Below, piece after piece: positions 34,500-49,484 of a stretch of 64,000 nt of DNA (the stretch's first letter is position 1; each line of letters begins with the position of its first letter). The DNA lies in contig JADILM010000003.1 in assembly GCA_016617785.1 (NCBI GenBank), forward strand, positions 372,001-436,000, in the 5' to 3' direction. Below the pieces are notes generated by a model. The model did no database searches, was not told the origin of the DNA, and saw nothing but the letters and a program-made list of their open reading frames with translations. The stretch is from Sporobolomyces roseus (taxonomy: Eukaryota > Basidiomycota > Microbotryomycetes > Sporidiobolales > Sporidiobolaceae). Both the position numbers and the translations under genes were made by a program.

Positions 34500-35869
34500 T
34501 TACCTCGATTTCCTACCTTTCCCCGAGTTCCTCGATCGCTGCTTCCACTTCTGCCAGAGCTCATTCAGGAATTTCACATCGTCACTCGCAGCTTGTTGAA
34601 CCTCAATTGCCTCGTACAACTTTCCACCATCGAATTCGAAGCCCGTTTCGATCGCTTTCTCCCGAAGCATAAGCAACTCGTCGCAGGGGAAGCCATCGGG
34701 GAGTTCAGGGTAGGTCCAATCGTCCGGCATGGCATCTTGCGTGATATCCTCGGTGTCGGGATGGATTCCACGGAATACTCTATCGAAGTCGACGTTCGAA
34801 ACTCGAGTACCCATGTGACCTATTTCGCCGTCGAAATTGCGTGCGCCATAATACGAGAACTCGAATTTGCGAGAGGGTCGCGAGGTTGAAACAATCTTGA
34901 GAATCGGGAAGACAGTGTGCGCGTTGATGACGAAGGTGAAGTTATCGATCGGGAATTGTGGAAGTAGAGGGAGAAGTGGAGTGGCCGAGCGGAGGGAACG
35001 ACACGTGAAGTCTACTGTTTGTAAACTGGTGAAGAGGGAAGAAGCTGGACTCTTTTTGGCGTTGTCTGAGGTGAAGGGAAGCGGGAGTGATTGTGCAGGA
35101 AGAGTGAGAGCGGTGCGCGAATAATCGAAGTTGAAAGTGATCAAGCCTGTGCTCTGCCCTGTGGGACGAAGGCTGAATCCTGATTCTGTATCGTCGGCAC
35201 GAACGTGAACTTGCGAAAGTCGAGTCGAAGGAGTCTTGCTTGGGCTTGGAGTGGGAGCCGAGGAGATGTAGGGTTTGTACCACACTTGACTGACTGAGAC
35301 GACGTGAGGACTCGCCATGATGAAGCCCAGTGCGAGGAGTGCAGCTCTACGCTCAGCATAGACTGTGATGATCGATGAGTCCTCCTGCGATACGTCGCCC
35401 TCGATGGTAAAACGACGTAGGCCGGTCAACAGGCCAAAGAAAACCTTGATTGTCTCCGAGGGTAGGTCGGGATCGTCACTGAGAACTGCGAAGGACAGAT
35501 ACGACGGAATCGCCGTTTCGAAGCGGAGTGAGACGACGAATGAACCGAGATGAGGCTGGCGAATGATGGCTTTGATCAAGGTCGACAAGCTGCTTGTTCC
35601 CGTCCGTCGAGTGACTTTGATATGTCGGTACAGCCCTTGACGTTGAAAGTCGACTAGGCGTTTCGAGAGGGGGCTTGTAAAGGGTTCGGGCCTCGCTAAC
35701 CCCTTCTTGCCTTGATCCCAATCGGCGTAAGTTTCCTGGAAAATCTTTGAGAGGAGCTCGTTCGGCAAGCGAGAGAGGTAGTCGATGCGAGGGGACTGTT
35801 GAGAGGAAGGGAGCTGTCAGCTGCAAATGAGGACGTGGAGAGTAGCAGAAGACATACAGGAGTACTCAT
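34500..35869 (-). CDS. F-box/LRR-like paralogue 3
   Basis: Exon 1 is only four codons (MSTP, 35858-35869). A 62-nt intron (35796-35857) precedes SPRIDYLSRLPNELLSKIFQETY, the F-box. Exon 2 is then uninterrupted for about 430 residues to 34500. The body has weak leucine-rich repeats and Ser/Thr-rich patches. The family end motif is DELLMLREKAIETGFEFDGGKLYEAIEVQQ, followed by a basic tail (RNSGKGRKSR). First exon, intron length and intron sequence closely match paralogue 1, so the two are recent duplicates, but this copy is intact. It is divergent from paralogue 4. Function is unknown; SCF substrate adaptor is the best guess. Confidence 0.8.
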
Positions 35870-36025
35870 ACTTAATCTCTTGTACGATTCGAGCTGTCTC
35901 AGAGTCGCTTCGAGTGAATGTGGTGATTGGAACTGAGCGAAGAGATGAAGCGGAAATTCTGTCAACTTTGGTCTCAACCTACTCAATAACGATCACTTGA
36001 AAGGACTCAGAGGACTTCTGTATTG
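35870..36025. promoter_or_regulatory. 156-bp divergent promoter, F-box paralogues 3 and 4
   Basis: This is a head-to-head interval equivalent to 32636-32755 in the first pair. It must contain both promoters and leaders; no known site is recognised. Confidence 0.5.
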
Positions 36026-37494
36026 ATGGAGAATGCATCGAAGGCGAGTTTCCAATGTCCTCTCGTTTCTTCACGTTTTAGCTGACTCTCTCTCCTTCAA
36101 AACAGGTCGACTACTTCTCTCGACTTCCGAACGAGCTAGTACAAGCTATAGTCGATAGGACGAGACTTCAAGCTTCCGACAAGCCCTTCCCACGACTATC
36201 ACGACGATTCCTCCCCTTCTACCGCTCCTCGCTTTACAAATTCGTCGAAATCTGGGATCTCACTCGTTTCGCAAGGTTCCTCGAATGCATGCGCCGCACT
36301 CCCTCCCACTGCTCACTCATCGAGGAGCTCGAGCTCTACCTTCCGACGTACGGCCAGCGTCAATCGCAGACCCAGAAGATGGAGGAGGAGCTCACCAATT
36401 TCCTCTCCTCACTCCCCAACCTTCATAAGCTCGTCTTGAAGGGCAACTCCCGCGTCTGCCAGGTCTTCATCAATATTCCTCATCCCATCACCCCTCGTCT
36501 CCGACATCTCCATTTTCAGCTCACCTACAGCACCCCATCTCGTTTCGCTACATTGCCCACTTCTTTCCTCGACCGCCTCACATCTTACCCCAGTCTCACC
36601 CATCTCGGTCTCGTTCGCCTCGCTCCTCGCCCACGAGCCAGCGCACTCGAAGATCCAAATCCTATCCGCTTTCCATCCCTCACGAGCTTGGAAATCGGTG
36701 GACCGATTGATGACTACGAGGCTTATCGGAACCTCCTGAGACGGTGCTCTCCGACAGCGCTCGAGATTGCGGAGGACGCCGATCTCGGAGAATGGAATCC
36801 ATACTCGGTGCCCAAATTACTCTCAACGATTCTCGAGCCTCAACTTGTCCAGAAATTCGTCCTGGATTCGGCCCATGCGCCTTCGTCCCCACGAGCCAAC
36901 TTCTATCTCGCACTATCGACACTGGTCAATCTCGAAGAGCTCGCTCTCTCCCGACAAGCGTCCTCTTGGGACGACGAATTCTACCAAGTTCTTGCCAAAC
37001 TACCTCTTCGCAAGCTCATCTTCGGCCTGGACACCTTGGTTTCCCGTGGCGGTCTCGAGCAAAGCTTTTTCGACGTCGAAGCGACTCAGCGATTGCAAAT
37101 CCTCGAACTTAACCACGTATCGGCAGCCAGAGGAAACGAATCGGATCCCTACAGCGACTCTTGGGCTCTACCGGAATGGTCAGACTATTTCGAACCATGG
37201 GACAGTGAGGAGCTGGTGGAGCTGGGACAGAAGCTCGGAATTGAGGTGAGAGGAACCGCGATCGAGGCAGCGCAAATCGTGGAGGAGCATCGAGAATTAC
37301 TGAAGAGATGGCAAGAGGAGAATCCAGACGAAGGGACGTCGGATGTGGAAGAAGACGAAGAGCTAGAGGAAGATGAGGAAGTAGAGGGAATGGCTGATGA
37401 GGGGGAAGAAGAATTTGAAGGACAGCAGGAAGGGACGCCAGAACGGGAGGAAAGCGATGGACACAGCGAAGGATATTACTATCGAACGCCATGA
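36026..37494 (+). CDS. F-box/LRR-like paralogue 4 with acidic tail
   Basis: Exon 1 encodes MENASK (36026-36043). The intron at 36044-36105 (62 nt) must start with GC (GCGAGT) to join K to VDYFSRLPNELVQAI in frame, making it a GC-AG intron. The branch site GCTGAC lies at about 36081. Exon 2 encodes a FLPFYRSSLYKFVEI segment shared with paralogue 2 (FLPYHRAQRYKFVEI), then LRR-like sequence (LPNLHKLVLKGNS, YPSLTHLGLVRLAP). The family end motif is SEELVELGQKLGIEVRGTAIEAAQIVEEH. Unlike the others, it adds about 55 strongly acidic residues (EEDEELEEDEEVEG...) before the stop. Likely an SCF substrate receptor by F-box analogy. Confidence 0.8.
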
Positions 37495-37724
37495 GGCTAT
37501 GTTCAGGATGAGCGGCTCTCGGAGACAAGGGAAATGACTGGTGTAGGGAAACTCAGAGCTGGTCTCGGAGTCAACTTGCTAGGGAAACTTTGTCGAGCAC
37601 TGCTTTCCTACGATTCTATCACTGTACTGCTTTAGTAAAGCAACTCGCATGTATTACTACAACATTGACACCGCACTACGAAAGACTAAATGAACGACCT
37701 TTGCGATTGACTCCGGTTTTCACA

Positions 37725-42091
<4,367 letters not shown>

Positions 42092-42330
42092 ATTTGAGAG
42101 AGTGAGGAAAGAGAAAGGGATGAATCACAGGTCGCTTTTGGTGAGTCTGATAGCCGGTGGATTTCTGTGGTTCGTCCACCAAGTTCATCCACTGAAAATA
42201 CTAAAAGTCCCCCTGAGTAACTGCCCCTCTCTTCATTTCTCCCAACTTCATCCTTTACATTCTCCCACTCTCTCCTCTAGCTCTCGAACTCGATTCTACA
42301 CGTTCTCTAGAGCGCGTCAAACCCAGAAAC
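42092..42330. promoter_or_regulatory. Divergent promoter, PEX1 / RRM gene
   Basis: The 239-bp interval between opposite start codons must carry both promoters. The stretch next to the RRM gene is CT-rich on the plus strand. Confidence 0.45.
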
Positions 42331-43995
42331 ATGACGGATTCAACCATGATGTTACCCACTTCCTCATCTCTCACTCGACGCAGATCTGGTTCATTAGAAC
42401 TAGACTACGGAGACGATCCATTACAAGATCAAATGTCATCTGATCAACCACCTCGTTCACCTCCTCAACAACCAGAGATTAAACCTATCGCTACTCTCGA
42501 AGCTTCCAAAGTAAACCTCCATTCTCTACCTCTCACCTGCAATCTGATACTAATGAGTGTAGGGAGTACAGGTGGATACTAGACCACAAATAGTTCAACC
42601 ATTACCAGTAGTCAAACGTGAAGCTTCTTCAACTCCTTCAAATCTCCCCACTACTACTACTGGTGGTGGTGGATTACCTGCAAACCCACTCACGGGTAGA
42701 GTACCTAGTACTTCTGCTTCAAACTATACGGGGGGAATACAGGGTACGGGTACGATGGGGAATGGTCAATTGACGGCTTGTTTCATTTCAGATATGCATT
42801 GGGTAACGTCTCTCTCTCTCTCTCCTATCACCTTTGACTGTGAGGGAACTGATAGGTGAGCCTTGAGGATGTACAGTGGACTAGTGATCAACATTTAGTC
42901 GAATTGTGTCAATTGGCGGGAGTTACGAGTGTTGGATTGAAAGACGTTTCATTCTCTGAACACAAAGTCAACGGGAAATCAAAAGGGTGAGTCGCACACT
43001 CACTCACCTCATCTATCTATCCACTGAGACTGATGACGGCGTTTGAGATCACGTTCACAGGGTCGCTTATATCGAAACTGGTTCTCCCGATTCCGCTTCC
43101 CTCGTCAAGCGTTACGTCGATGCAAAGTACGCTCTCCCCCTCTCTCTTCTCTCTTCTTCCATTTCCCCACTCACTCCCCTCTTCATATAATAGTGAGTAT
43201 CAAAACAAACGTATGGGTTGCGTATTAGTAATCGGTTCCAACCTCGGTTCACCTTTCAAAACTCTCCCTCGTGAACCTCACCGTCAAAACAATGGACAAT
43301 CGATTAATCCCGCAAACCAGAGCAATCGACCTGGATTGAGGATTCCACCTCCTTGTACTTACCCTTATATCAATTCGAGGGAACAACAGAATGGTCAAAA
43401 CAACAATCAACAAGGTGGGGGCAAGAGAGGGTTCAATCAAGTTCAGGGAGGGAATTCAGGTGGAATGGGAATGAGTGGTAATGGTGGTGGTATGATGAAT
43501 CAGAGTGGAATGGGAGGAGCAGGAGGAGGAGGAATGGCGCAGAATGGGATGGGAGGAGGTGGAGGAGGGAATCAAAATTATTCGAGACCTCAACAATCAA
43601 GTTATCCAATTCCACAATCACAAGCTCCTCTCCCTCTTCAACAACAACAACAAGCATCAGTACCAGTAATGAACAATATGATGGGAGGAGGTTCAAACGG
43701 AGGAGGATTCGATGCGACTTCACAAATGGGAGGTGGCATGTTCGGAATGAATCCTTTCGCTGGAATGGGTGGAATGGGCGCGATGGGAGGAATGGGAGGA
43801 ATGGGTGGAATGGGTGGTTTCAATCCGATGATGGGTGGTATGGGAGGTTTCGATATGACGGGTGGAATGGGTGGGTTTGGAACGATGGATTTTAGTCAGA
43901 TGGGAAATTACGGAATGGGAGGCGCTCAACAACAACAACAGCAACAACAACAAGGGGGTGGTCAGGCAAAGAGAAGTAGAACAGATGGTCAATAA
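42331..43995 (+). CDS. RRM protein with Gly/Met/Gln-rich tail (CPSF6-like RRM)
   Basis: This is an RNA-binding protein with a single RRM in the middle of about 430 residues. After splicing, the RRM reads [20 protein letters not shown] (RNP2 region), [31 protein letters not shown] (RNP1 region KSKGVAYIE) and [16 protein letters not shown]. The WWTSD motif and spacing recall the RRM of cleavage factor Im 68 (CPSF6), so pre-mRNA 3' end processing is a reasonable guess. The C-terminal tail is a low-complexity [13 protein letters not shown] region with poly-Gln (QQQQQQQQQ), typical of proteins that enter RNP condensates. The N-terminal part is Ser/Pro-rich. Four introns; the ATG at 42331 starts [13 protein letters not shown]. 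Confidence 0.83.
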
Positions 43996-44511
43996 GTGCA
44001 TCAGTGAAGGGGAAGGGGAAGAGGTCAAGCTTGTTATCGTTTCGTCGGGTTTTTTTCGTTTGTAGGGTTTTCGCTCCAGTTTTTACTCTCGATGTGTGTT
44101 TCTTCCCATCGTATGCCTTGTTATGTTTTATCACAGTTCTCTCTCTTTCTTGTGCTTTTCCCGATTACCCCTCGTCTTCTTGTTCTCGCTGATCTTTCTA
44201 TCGAACGTTCTTCTTGTTCTCTCTCTTTTGCGCTTCTTTCACTTTCGCTTTTCGCTCTTCTATCTCTCTTTCTATCGTTCCTTTGCTTTCGTTCGCATGA
44301 TCTTTACGACCCTCGTTTATCGCATACCCCTCTCCCATAATTCCGTCATCGAATCGCTCTGTTCGATTCTCTGATTTTCAACCACTCGCATTCGCAACCC
44401 TTTCCTCGTCTGTTCCTCTCAGTATTCGGTCCGATCGAAGGGAAAGAACAAACAGAGACGGAAGGACACATTACAACCTATCCAAGCAGAGCAGAATCTA
44501 ATAAAACGAAT
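43996..44511. other. Convergent intergenic region, pyrimidine-rich
   Basis: This 516-bp gap lies between stops of two convergent genes. From about 44090 to 44300 the plus strand is strongly T/C-rich, which is the RRM gene's 3' region. No gene is supported. Confidence 0.45.
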
Positions 44512-45508
44512 CTAATAACCTCCGAAAGTGTTTGGTTCCTTCAAATCTTTTGGCCATTCCACCCTCTCGTCCAATCCATTATGTAAACTGATATTGATCC
44601 CCACAACCGTCATCGCGGCGCACACAGTCGCAGCCCAAACCGCATCGAATCCTCTCCCAATCGTAGCGTTCCAAACCAACTCGCTACTCCCAGTTCTGTA
44701 CACTCCGAATTTGTAGAACGTTTCGAAGTCGATCATGAAGGATAAGAACCACAGTTTGTAACCGATTCCGATCGACAAGGTGAAGATGAATCCGAGGAAT
44801 GAAATTGCTCCGGTGAGGTAGAATAGAGGTCGAGAATGATAGCGAATGAATTTGAGCAGTCGGGGAGGGAATGGAGTGTGAGGGAAGTAGACGAGGGTCC
44901 ATAAGGGGAGGTAGAGGAGGAGGGAGAGGACGAGGACGCAGAGTGAAGTGAGCATGATCGAGGGAGTTTGATGGGAGTAGAATGGGAGCTTGAGTGCGGA
45001 GAAGCCGGGAAGCGAGGGACTGATCATTGTGAGGGAAGGGAGGAAGTTGGCGTAGAGATTACGAGAGGTACAGATTCGTTCAGTCGTTCCAGGTTTGATT
45101 GCGCAAGATCCTGGATTTTCGAAACGAGCGAGAGTCAGCCTCTAAATTTGCGCCGTTTCAGGAGACTTCGGACTAACCTAGTACGTGATACTCTAGTCTT
45201 CCGGTTCCTCCTCTCTCCTTGACAGTCATGAACGCCATCTCGGGACCATTCGAGAGTAACACCGCCAACAACAGAAGAATCGCCATTCCATGGAAAACCA
45301 ATGGCACGATAGCCCATAGCACTGACTCCACCTTCTCCCCGTTCCATTTCGGTAACGCTAGCTGACGTTGAGGTTTCGGTTCAACAGCTTCACCGGGATA
45401 AGTCGAGAGGAAAGAATCCTTGTGGGAAAGACCTGAGGGTGTTCTTTGATGTTCTGTAGGATGGAGGGGGGCGAGATGAATCGCTAAGATTGCTGGAGTG
45501 GTCGACAT
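44512..45508 (-). CDS. Four-TM membrane protein, possibly Sur7/PalI-like
   Basis: The protein is about 310 residues in two exons. A cytosolic N-tail (MSTTPAILAIHLAPLHPTEH...) is followed by hydrophobic segments at about residues 62-85 (VLWAIVPLVFHGMAILLLLAVLL) and around ISPSLP...; TSLCVLVLSLLLYLPLWTLVYF, PLFYLTGAISFLGFIFTLSIG and AVWAATVCAAMTVVGINISL then follow. The splice joins HVLG to SCAIKPGTTERICTS, placing two Cys in the first extracytosolic loop as in Sur7/PalI/claudin-like tetraspans. That family covers eisosome proteins and pH-response regulators. The assignment rests on topology and Cys placement only. It is head-to-head with a second four-TM protein. Confidence 0.65.
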
Positions 45509-46234
45509 CTTGATCTAGTTGAACGAGCCCTTTTTGAAGTGAGGTGAATCTTCGTTTTCAAGTCGGTTCGTTGGAGTTTGAGAGTTGTCGCAAGCTGAGA
45601 GGAGGAACCAGGGAGAATGAAGGCATATTTTAGCTAGCTTGAAAGACTTGCTTGTTTCAACAAAAGGACAAAGAAGAATCAGAGAACAAGGCGAGAGACT
45701 TGATGAAACGCAGGAGAAGGATTAAGGGGAAATTTCATTCGAAACAAGGTAGGGATGATAGCTTCCGAAGCTAGAGAGTGCAACTTTGTATGCTCGAGAG
45801 ACGCGGAAAGGTCGTTAGGTGAAGGGGAGCAGAGAGGGAGGAGGAGGGAGGAAAGAGCACGTTTTTCAAAGATGAGACATTCGGCCCCTGGCGATGAAGA
45901 CCACTCTTCCGTCTCTTGCTTCCTGACCTTTCACTCGCTTTCACACTTCTGTTCTGTTTCAGCTTCTGTAACTCTCTGGCTGCTTCGTATAGCTTCGTTG
46001 TGATCGAACGCTTTGGCCGCATCTCCTCCCCTTGTTCTAGTCGACCTTGTCTTCAGAATCGTGCTGAGCGCTGAAAAACACGAGCCAACAAGGAGCTTGT
46101 TCAACAAGTACAAGGCGATCCTCCAAGGCCAGAAAAGATTCGACTTTCTTCTCTCTTCCTCCTTATTCCCTTTTCATCTCCACTCCCTCATCCTCTTCAT
46201 TCGTTTCTCAAATCGTCGCTGGTCGACTACCATC
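45509..46234. promoter_or_regulatory. Divergent promoter region of two four-TM proteins
   Basis: 726 bp separate two opposite start codons, so both promoters lie here. Small open frames on both strands have no supporting features. The right 120 bp are CT-rich leader for the plus-strand gene. Confidence 0.45.
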
Positions 46235-47145
46235 ATGCCTTCCTCTATGAACCATCTGTACCATACCCTTTCCCCCTTAATCCTCCTCACCGCTTTCCTC
46301 GTCTCACTCCTCGCCTTTCTCGCACCCACTCCCATCTTCGCCGATCGCGTCTCCCTTCTCTCAGTATCCCTCAAGAGATCTTCAACCTCGAAAATCAAGC
46401 GATTCATTCCCGAAGCAGCTCTCGATCCTCATCACCCTGATCGGCAAAGGATGGTGAAAAGGGCAAAGAAAGTTAATGCCGCTCCTTCAACAACAAAGGA
46501 AGTCGATTTCGTCTATGGGCCACTAGGTGAGTCACGATCTCTGTACACGCACTGAACTCGTCTGATTGTGCAGCTGTCTTGTGAGAACTCACAGGCGCTT
46601 GCTATTCGATCGATTCTGGCGATTTACTCTATACCTCTCCCTCCTTCACTCCCATCTTTGTCGATCTCTACACCATCAATACCACCCTCCCTTCCACAAC
46701 AGCCGACGTTTTACCCGATCAATTCCCTCTCGCCCCCGCCGCACTCTTCGTCTCTCTCCTTCTCCTCGCAACCCAATTCCTCGCTGTCGTCTTCTCTTCG
46801 ATATCAATGCACGCCCGCAAGAAAGGGAAAGCGCAAGGACTGGCTGGGAAACAACCGAGTGCGAGAAAGGTAGCTACAATTGCGGGAATACTTGGGCTAG
46901 CTGCTCTGCTCGCCTCTACTCTCGCACTTCGCTCGCAGCTTTCGAAGGTGGTGGAAGGGATCAAGAAAGCTGGACTGGGGGAAGCGAAATTGGGTTCAGG
47001 ATTCAATCGTGAGTCTGTACCTTGTCTCTCGGAGTGTTTCGACGATTGACCTTGCGTTTGAACTTTCGCAGAGCTCTTCGCGGGAGCTGCTCTTGAGATA
47101 GTTGTTATTATCCTTCTCGTCGCCGAAGCTTTCACGAGTCGCTAA
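46235..47145 (+). CDS. Four-TM membrane protein, Sur7/PalI-like
   Basis: The protein is about 240 residues in three exons. An N-terminal signal-anchor (LSPLILLTAFLVSLLAFLAP) is followed by a basic loop and the motif VDFVYGPLGACYSIDSGD, then hydrophobic segments LAPAALFVSLLLLATQFLAV, VATIAGILGLAALLASTLAL and AGAALEIVVIILLVAEAF near the C-terminus. The G-x-x-x-C in the first large loop and the four-TM layout match fungal Sur7/PalI-type proteins of plasma-membrane domains. The second exon's acceptor (ending ...ACTCACAG at about 46594) was chosen because it keeps the GACYSI motif in frame; an earlier AG gives a broken frame. The ATG at 46235 is preferred over in-frame upstream codons. Confidence 0.72.
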
Positions 47146-47574
47146 GTGAGGGGTGAGGTGAGTTTTACCCTCTCCTATCCTGACGAAGGCGTCTATTCCC
47201 GGCCAACGCGTTAACTCTCTCTTCTTCTCAGACTCGCAACTATAGACATTCATAGACACACTCTTTGCTATTTACATACTTTCGAGCAATGTAATCTTCT
47301 TTTTACCTTTCGTCGTTTCTCGTTTTCTTCCTTCTTTTGCGACCGTTACGTCCGCGCTCTGTGCTTACCGGAGTTCAATCGGAGTTTAAAGCTCGTGATC
47401 TAGACTCGAACGTGTCAAGGCGAACAGGACAACGGTGCAGAATGCGGTTCAATTTGAAGAAGCGAAAAAAAAAGTTGAGGACCGAAAAAAGTGAGCCGGC
47501 GAGGATTAGAGCACCTCTCTCAGGTTCTCTATCTCTACTCTACGCGTCTATAGTACTCTCAGATAGTGAAAGGA
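47146..47574. other. Intergenic: promoter of the SGNH-like gene
   Basis: Two genes on the plus strand flank this 429-bp interval. It should include the 3' untranslated region of the upstream gene and the promoter and leader of the downstream one. The stretch 47290-47340 is T/C-rich. Nothing else is supported. Confidence 0.4.
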
Positions 47575-49117
47575 ATGGTTAGATCGAGTTCACCAGCGCG
47601 AAACAGCTACGCAGGACCTCGTTCTGCTTCTCCTTTTCGCTCTTCCCAACTTGTCCCTCTTCAACGTCAATCTATGGTAGCGCCACAGTCAAGTAGATAC
47701 TCTTATCAAGCTCCATCTCTCACCCCATACAACTCTCGACCTCCCAGTCCAGCTCCTTCATCCTCTCCTCCTTCATCGCTCAAATCGAAAAGAGTTCCTT
47801 CTCCAGCACGTTCTATCTCCTCTAGGGTCTCGCCAGAACCTACAAGGAAGCCATCGAACCTATCACCAGCTTATACGCGCCCTCCATCTCCTATCTCCCC
47901 TATTTCAACTCGCTCTCCATCTCCGAATAATTCTCAATCTCCGCTACTTGAAGTGTTTGGAGATTCTTTCTGTTCTGTTTTCACTCTATTGGGAAGTAAA
48001 GTGAGAGTCAACAAGTTCAAGGGAGCTTCAAGTCGAGTGCGTTTCTTCTTTTTCGTCCCTTGTCTTCCTTCGCAACAAGGGAAACTAGAAAAACTAAATC
48101 TCCCTTTCTCTAAAGGGTCTCAACAACCCAAACTCTTCGATGCGAGTAGGGGTAGAGATCCTTCGTCGAGTCGAACAGGATCGTCCTCGTTTCATTCTAT
48201 TGCAATTCGGCGCCGTCGATTTACACCTGACTTATCTCTGGTTCGTTATGGCTTGCTCTCGCTTTCCCGCTCCTTGTTCCTGACTACTCTCGGACGCTCT
48301 CTCTCCCAGGCAGCTGAGAGCTCGAGGTGCTCAAGCTCAACGACCAAGTGAATTCGCCAATCGAGTTGCGAACGATTTCTGTTCGTATCTCTCGGATCAA
48401 ATTATTCCGCTCGCTCAATCTACGGGAATGAAGGTTTACGTCGCAGGAGTATTGCCTCCTGTCGTAGACGATGATCGTGAGCTATGTTCCCCACGTCGAC
48501 AGTATTCATCGAAGCTGAGTGGAACATTCACCTCGACAGATCTCGAGCTTTGCTCAACGAAATATCTCGAAGTACGCCTAAACTTGCTCTCTTCTCCTCT
48601 CTACGATCACTGATCATCCATCAATAGAAATCTTCATCCGTCTCTCTCCCTCCCCTCTCAAGCTCGTCCTATCCTCACGATCTCCTCACCCGACGAGCAA
48701 TGGTCAAGCTTCACAATCAACTCGTCTCCCAATTCTGCGCTCGACACCCCTCGTGCCTCTCCTTCGTCGATATCAACAAGTATCTAGGGTCGACAAGTGA
48801 ACCAGAGAGAGTCAGTCGAAACTATATAGATCAACAAGATCCAACCAATATTCAGTGCGTTTTCGTTCTTTCTCCCAATTTCAATGATGTATCGCTAATT
48901 GGAAGGAGGATCGAATTCCAGTCTCATTTGGGAAAGAACGATTCAAATCTGGTGTCGCGAAATCCCGATCCTTCGACCTTTCCTCCCTTCTCTTCAAACG
49001 AATCATTCAGCTCTCGAACGAAACCTTCTGATCTACGAACGAGAGAAACGAGAGAGGTTGGAGAAGAGGAGGAACTCTGGCCTGGGCGCAACTGCGAGGA
49101 AGGGTGGAGGGTGGTGA
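47575..49117 (+). CDS. SGNH-like hydrolase with Ser/Pro-rich N-terminus
   Basis: About 120 disordered Ser/Pro-rich residues (MVRSSSPARNSYAGPRS...) precede a small alpha/beta domain. That domain begins LLEVFGDSFCSVFTLLG (GDS motif with the nucleophile Ser), continues with ILLQFGAVDLHLTYLW and KVYVAGVLPPVVDD, and ends with DPTNIHLIWE, where Asp and His are spaced as in the SGNH/GDSL catalytic dyad. Introns after GASSR, after the Trp, after VDDD and after NI are needed to join these blocks. The C-terminus is basic (EREKRERLEKRRNSG). Substrate and location are unknown; an esterase or acetyl-hydrolase role is inferred from the dyad only. Confidence 0.7.
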
Positions 49118-49484
49118 AAGGAAATGGAGAAGGAGTTCAGGAATTCGGAAATGTAAGTTAGTCAAAACCACAAAATTAGTATCAATCAGTACCCTCTCTC
49201 CGTAGTAGCAGTAAACTTGCTCTTGTCTCTCCCTGGAATCCTTCTTGCAATACTCGTTCTCCCCGTTTGAGCGAATCGTGAGTGAGAGAAGAGAGAAAGG
49301 ATAGAGCAACATGACATTTTGTGTGTGATAGCACTACGACCGACGAGACTGAAAGAGATTACTACTACTGATTTGGAACTGAAGAGTGGGGTACTACTGA
49401 GCACGGAAAAGAAAAGCTAAGGGAATCCTAGTGAAAGTACAAGTTTGAAGAGAAAAGTCGAGAGAGAGAGAGAGAGAATGTTTT
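49118..49484. other. Convergent intergenic region with GA repeat
   Basis: The 367 bp lie between the stops of the SGNH-like gene (+) and DGAT2 (-). A simple (GA)n tract sits at about 49460-49478. No gene is supported. Confidence 0.45.
49460..49478. repeat. (GA)n microsatellite
   Basis: About nine to ten perfect GA units lie immediately 3' of the DGAT2 stop codon, within its 3' untranslated region on the minus strand. Confidence 0.85.

Noticed and set aside
43240..43990. Minus-strand frames opposite the RRM protein's Gly/Met-rich tail
   Set aside because: Simple-sequence shadow (antisense Pro/Ile and Leu/Val runs) of the GGMGG repeats.
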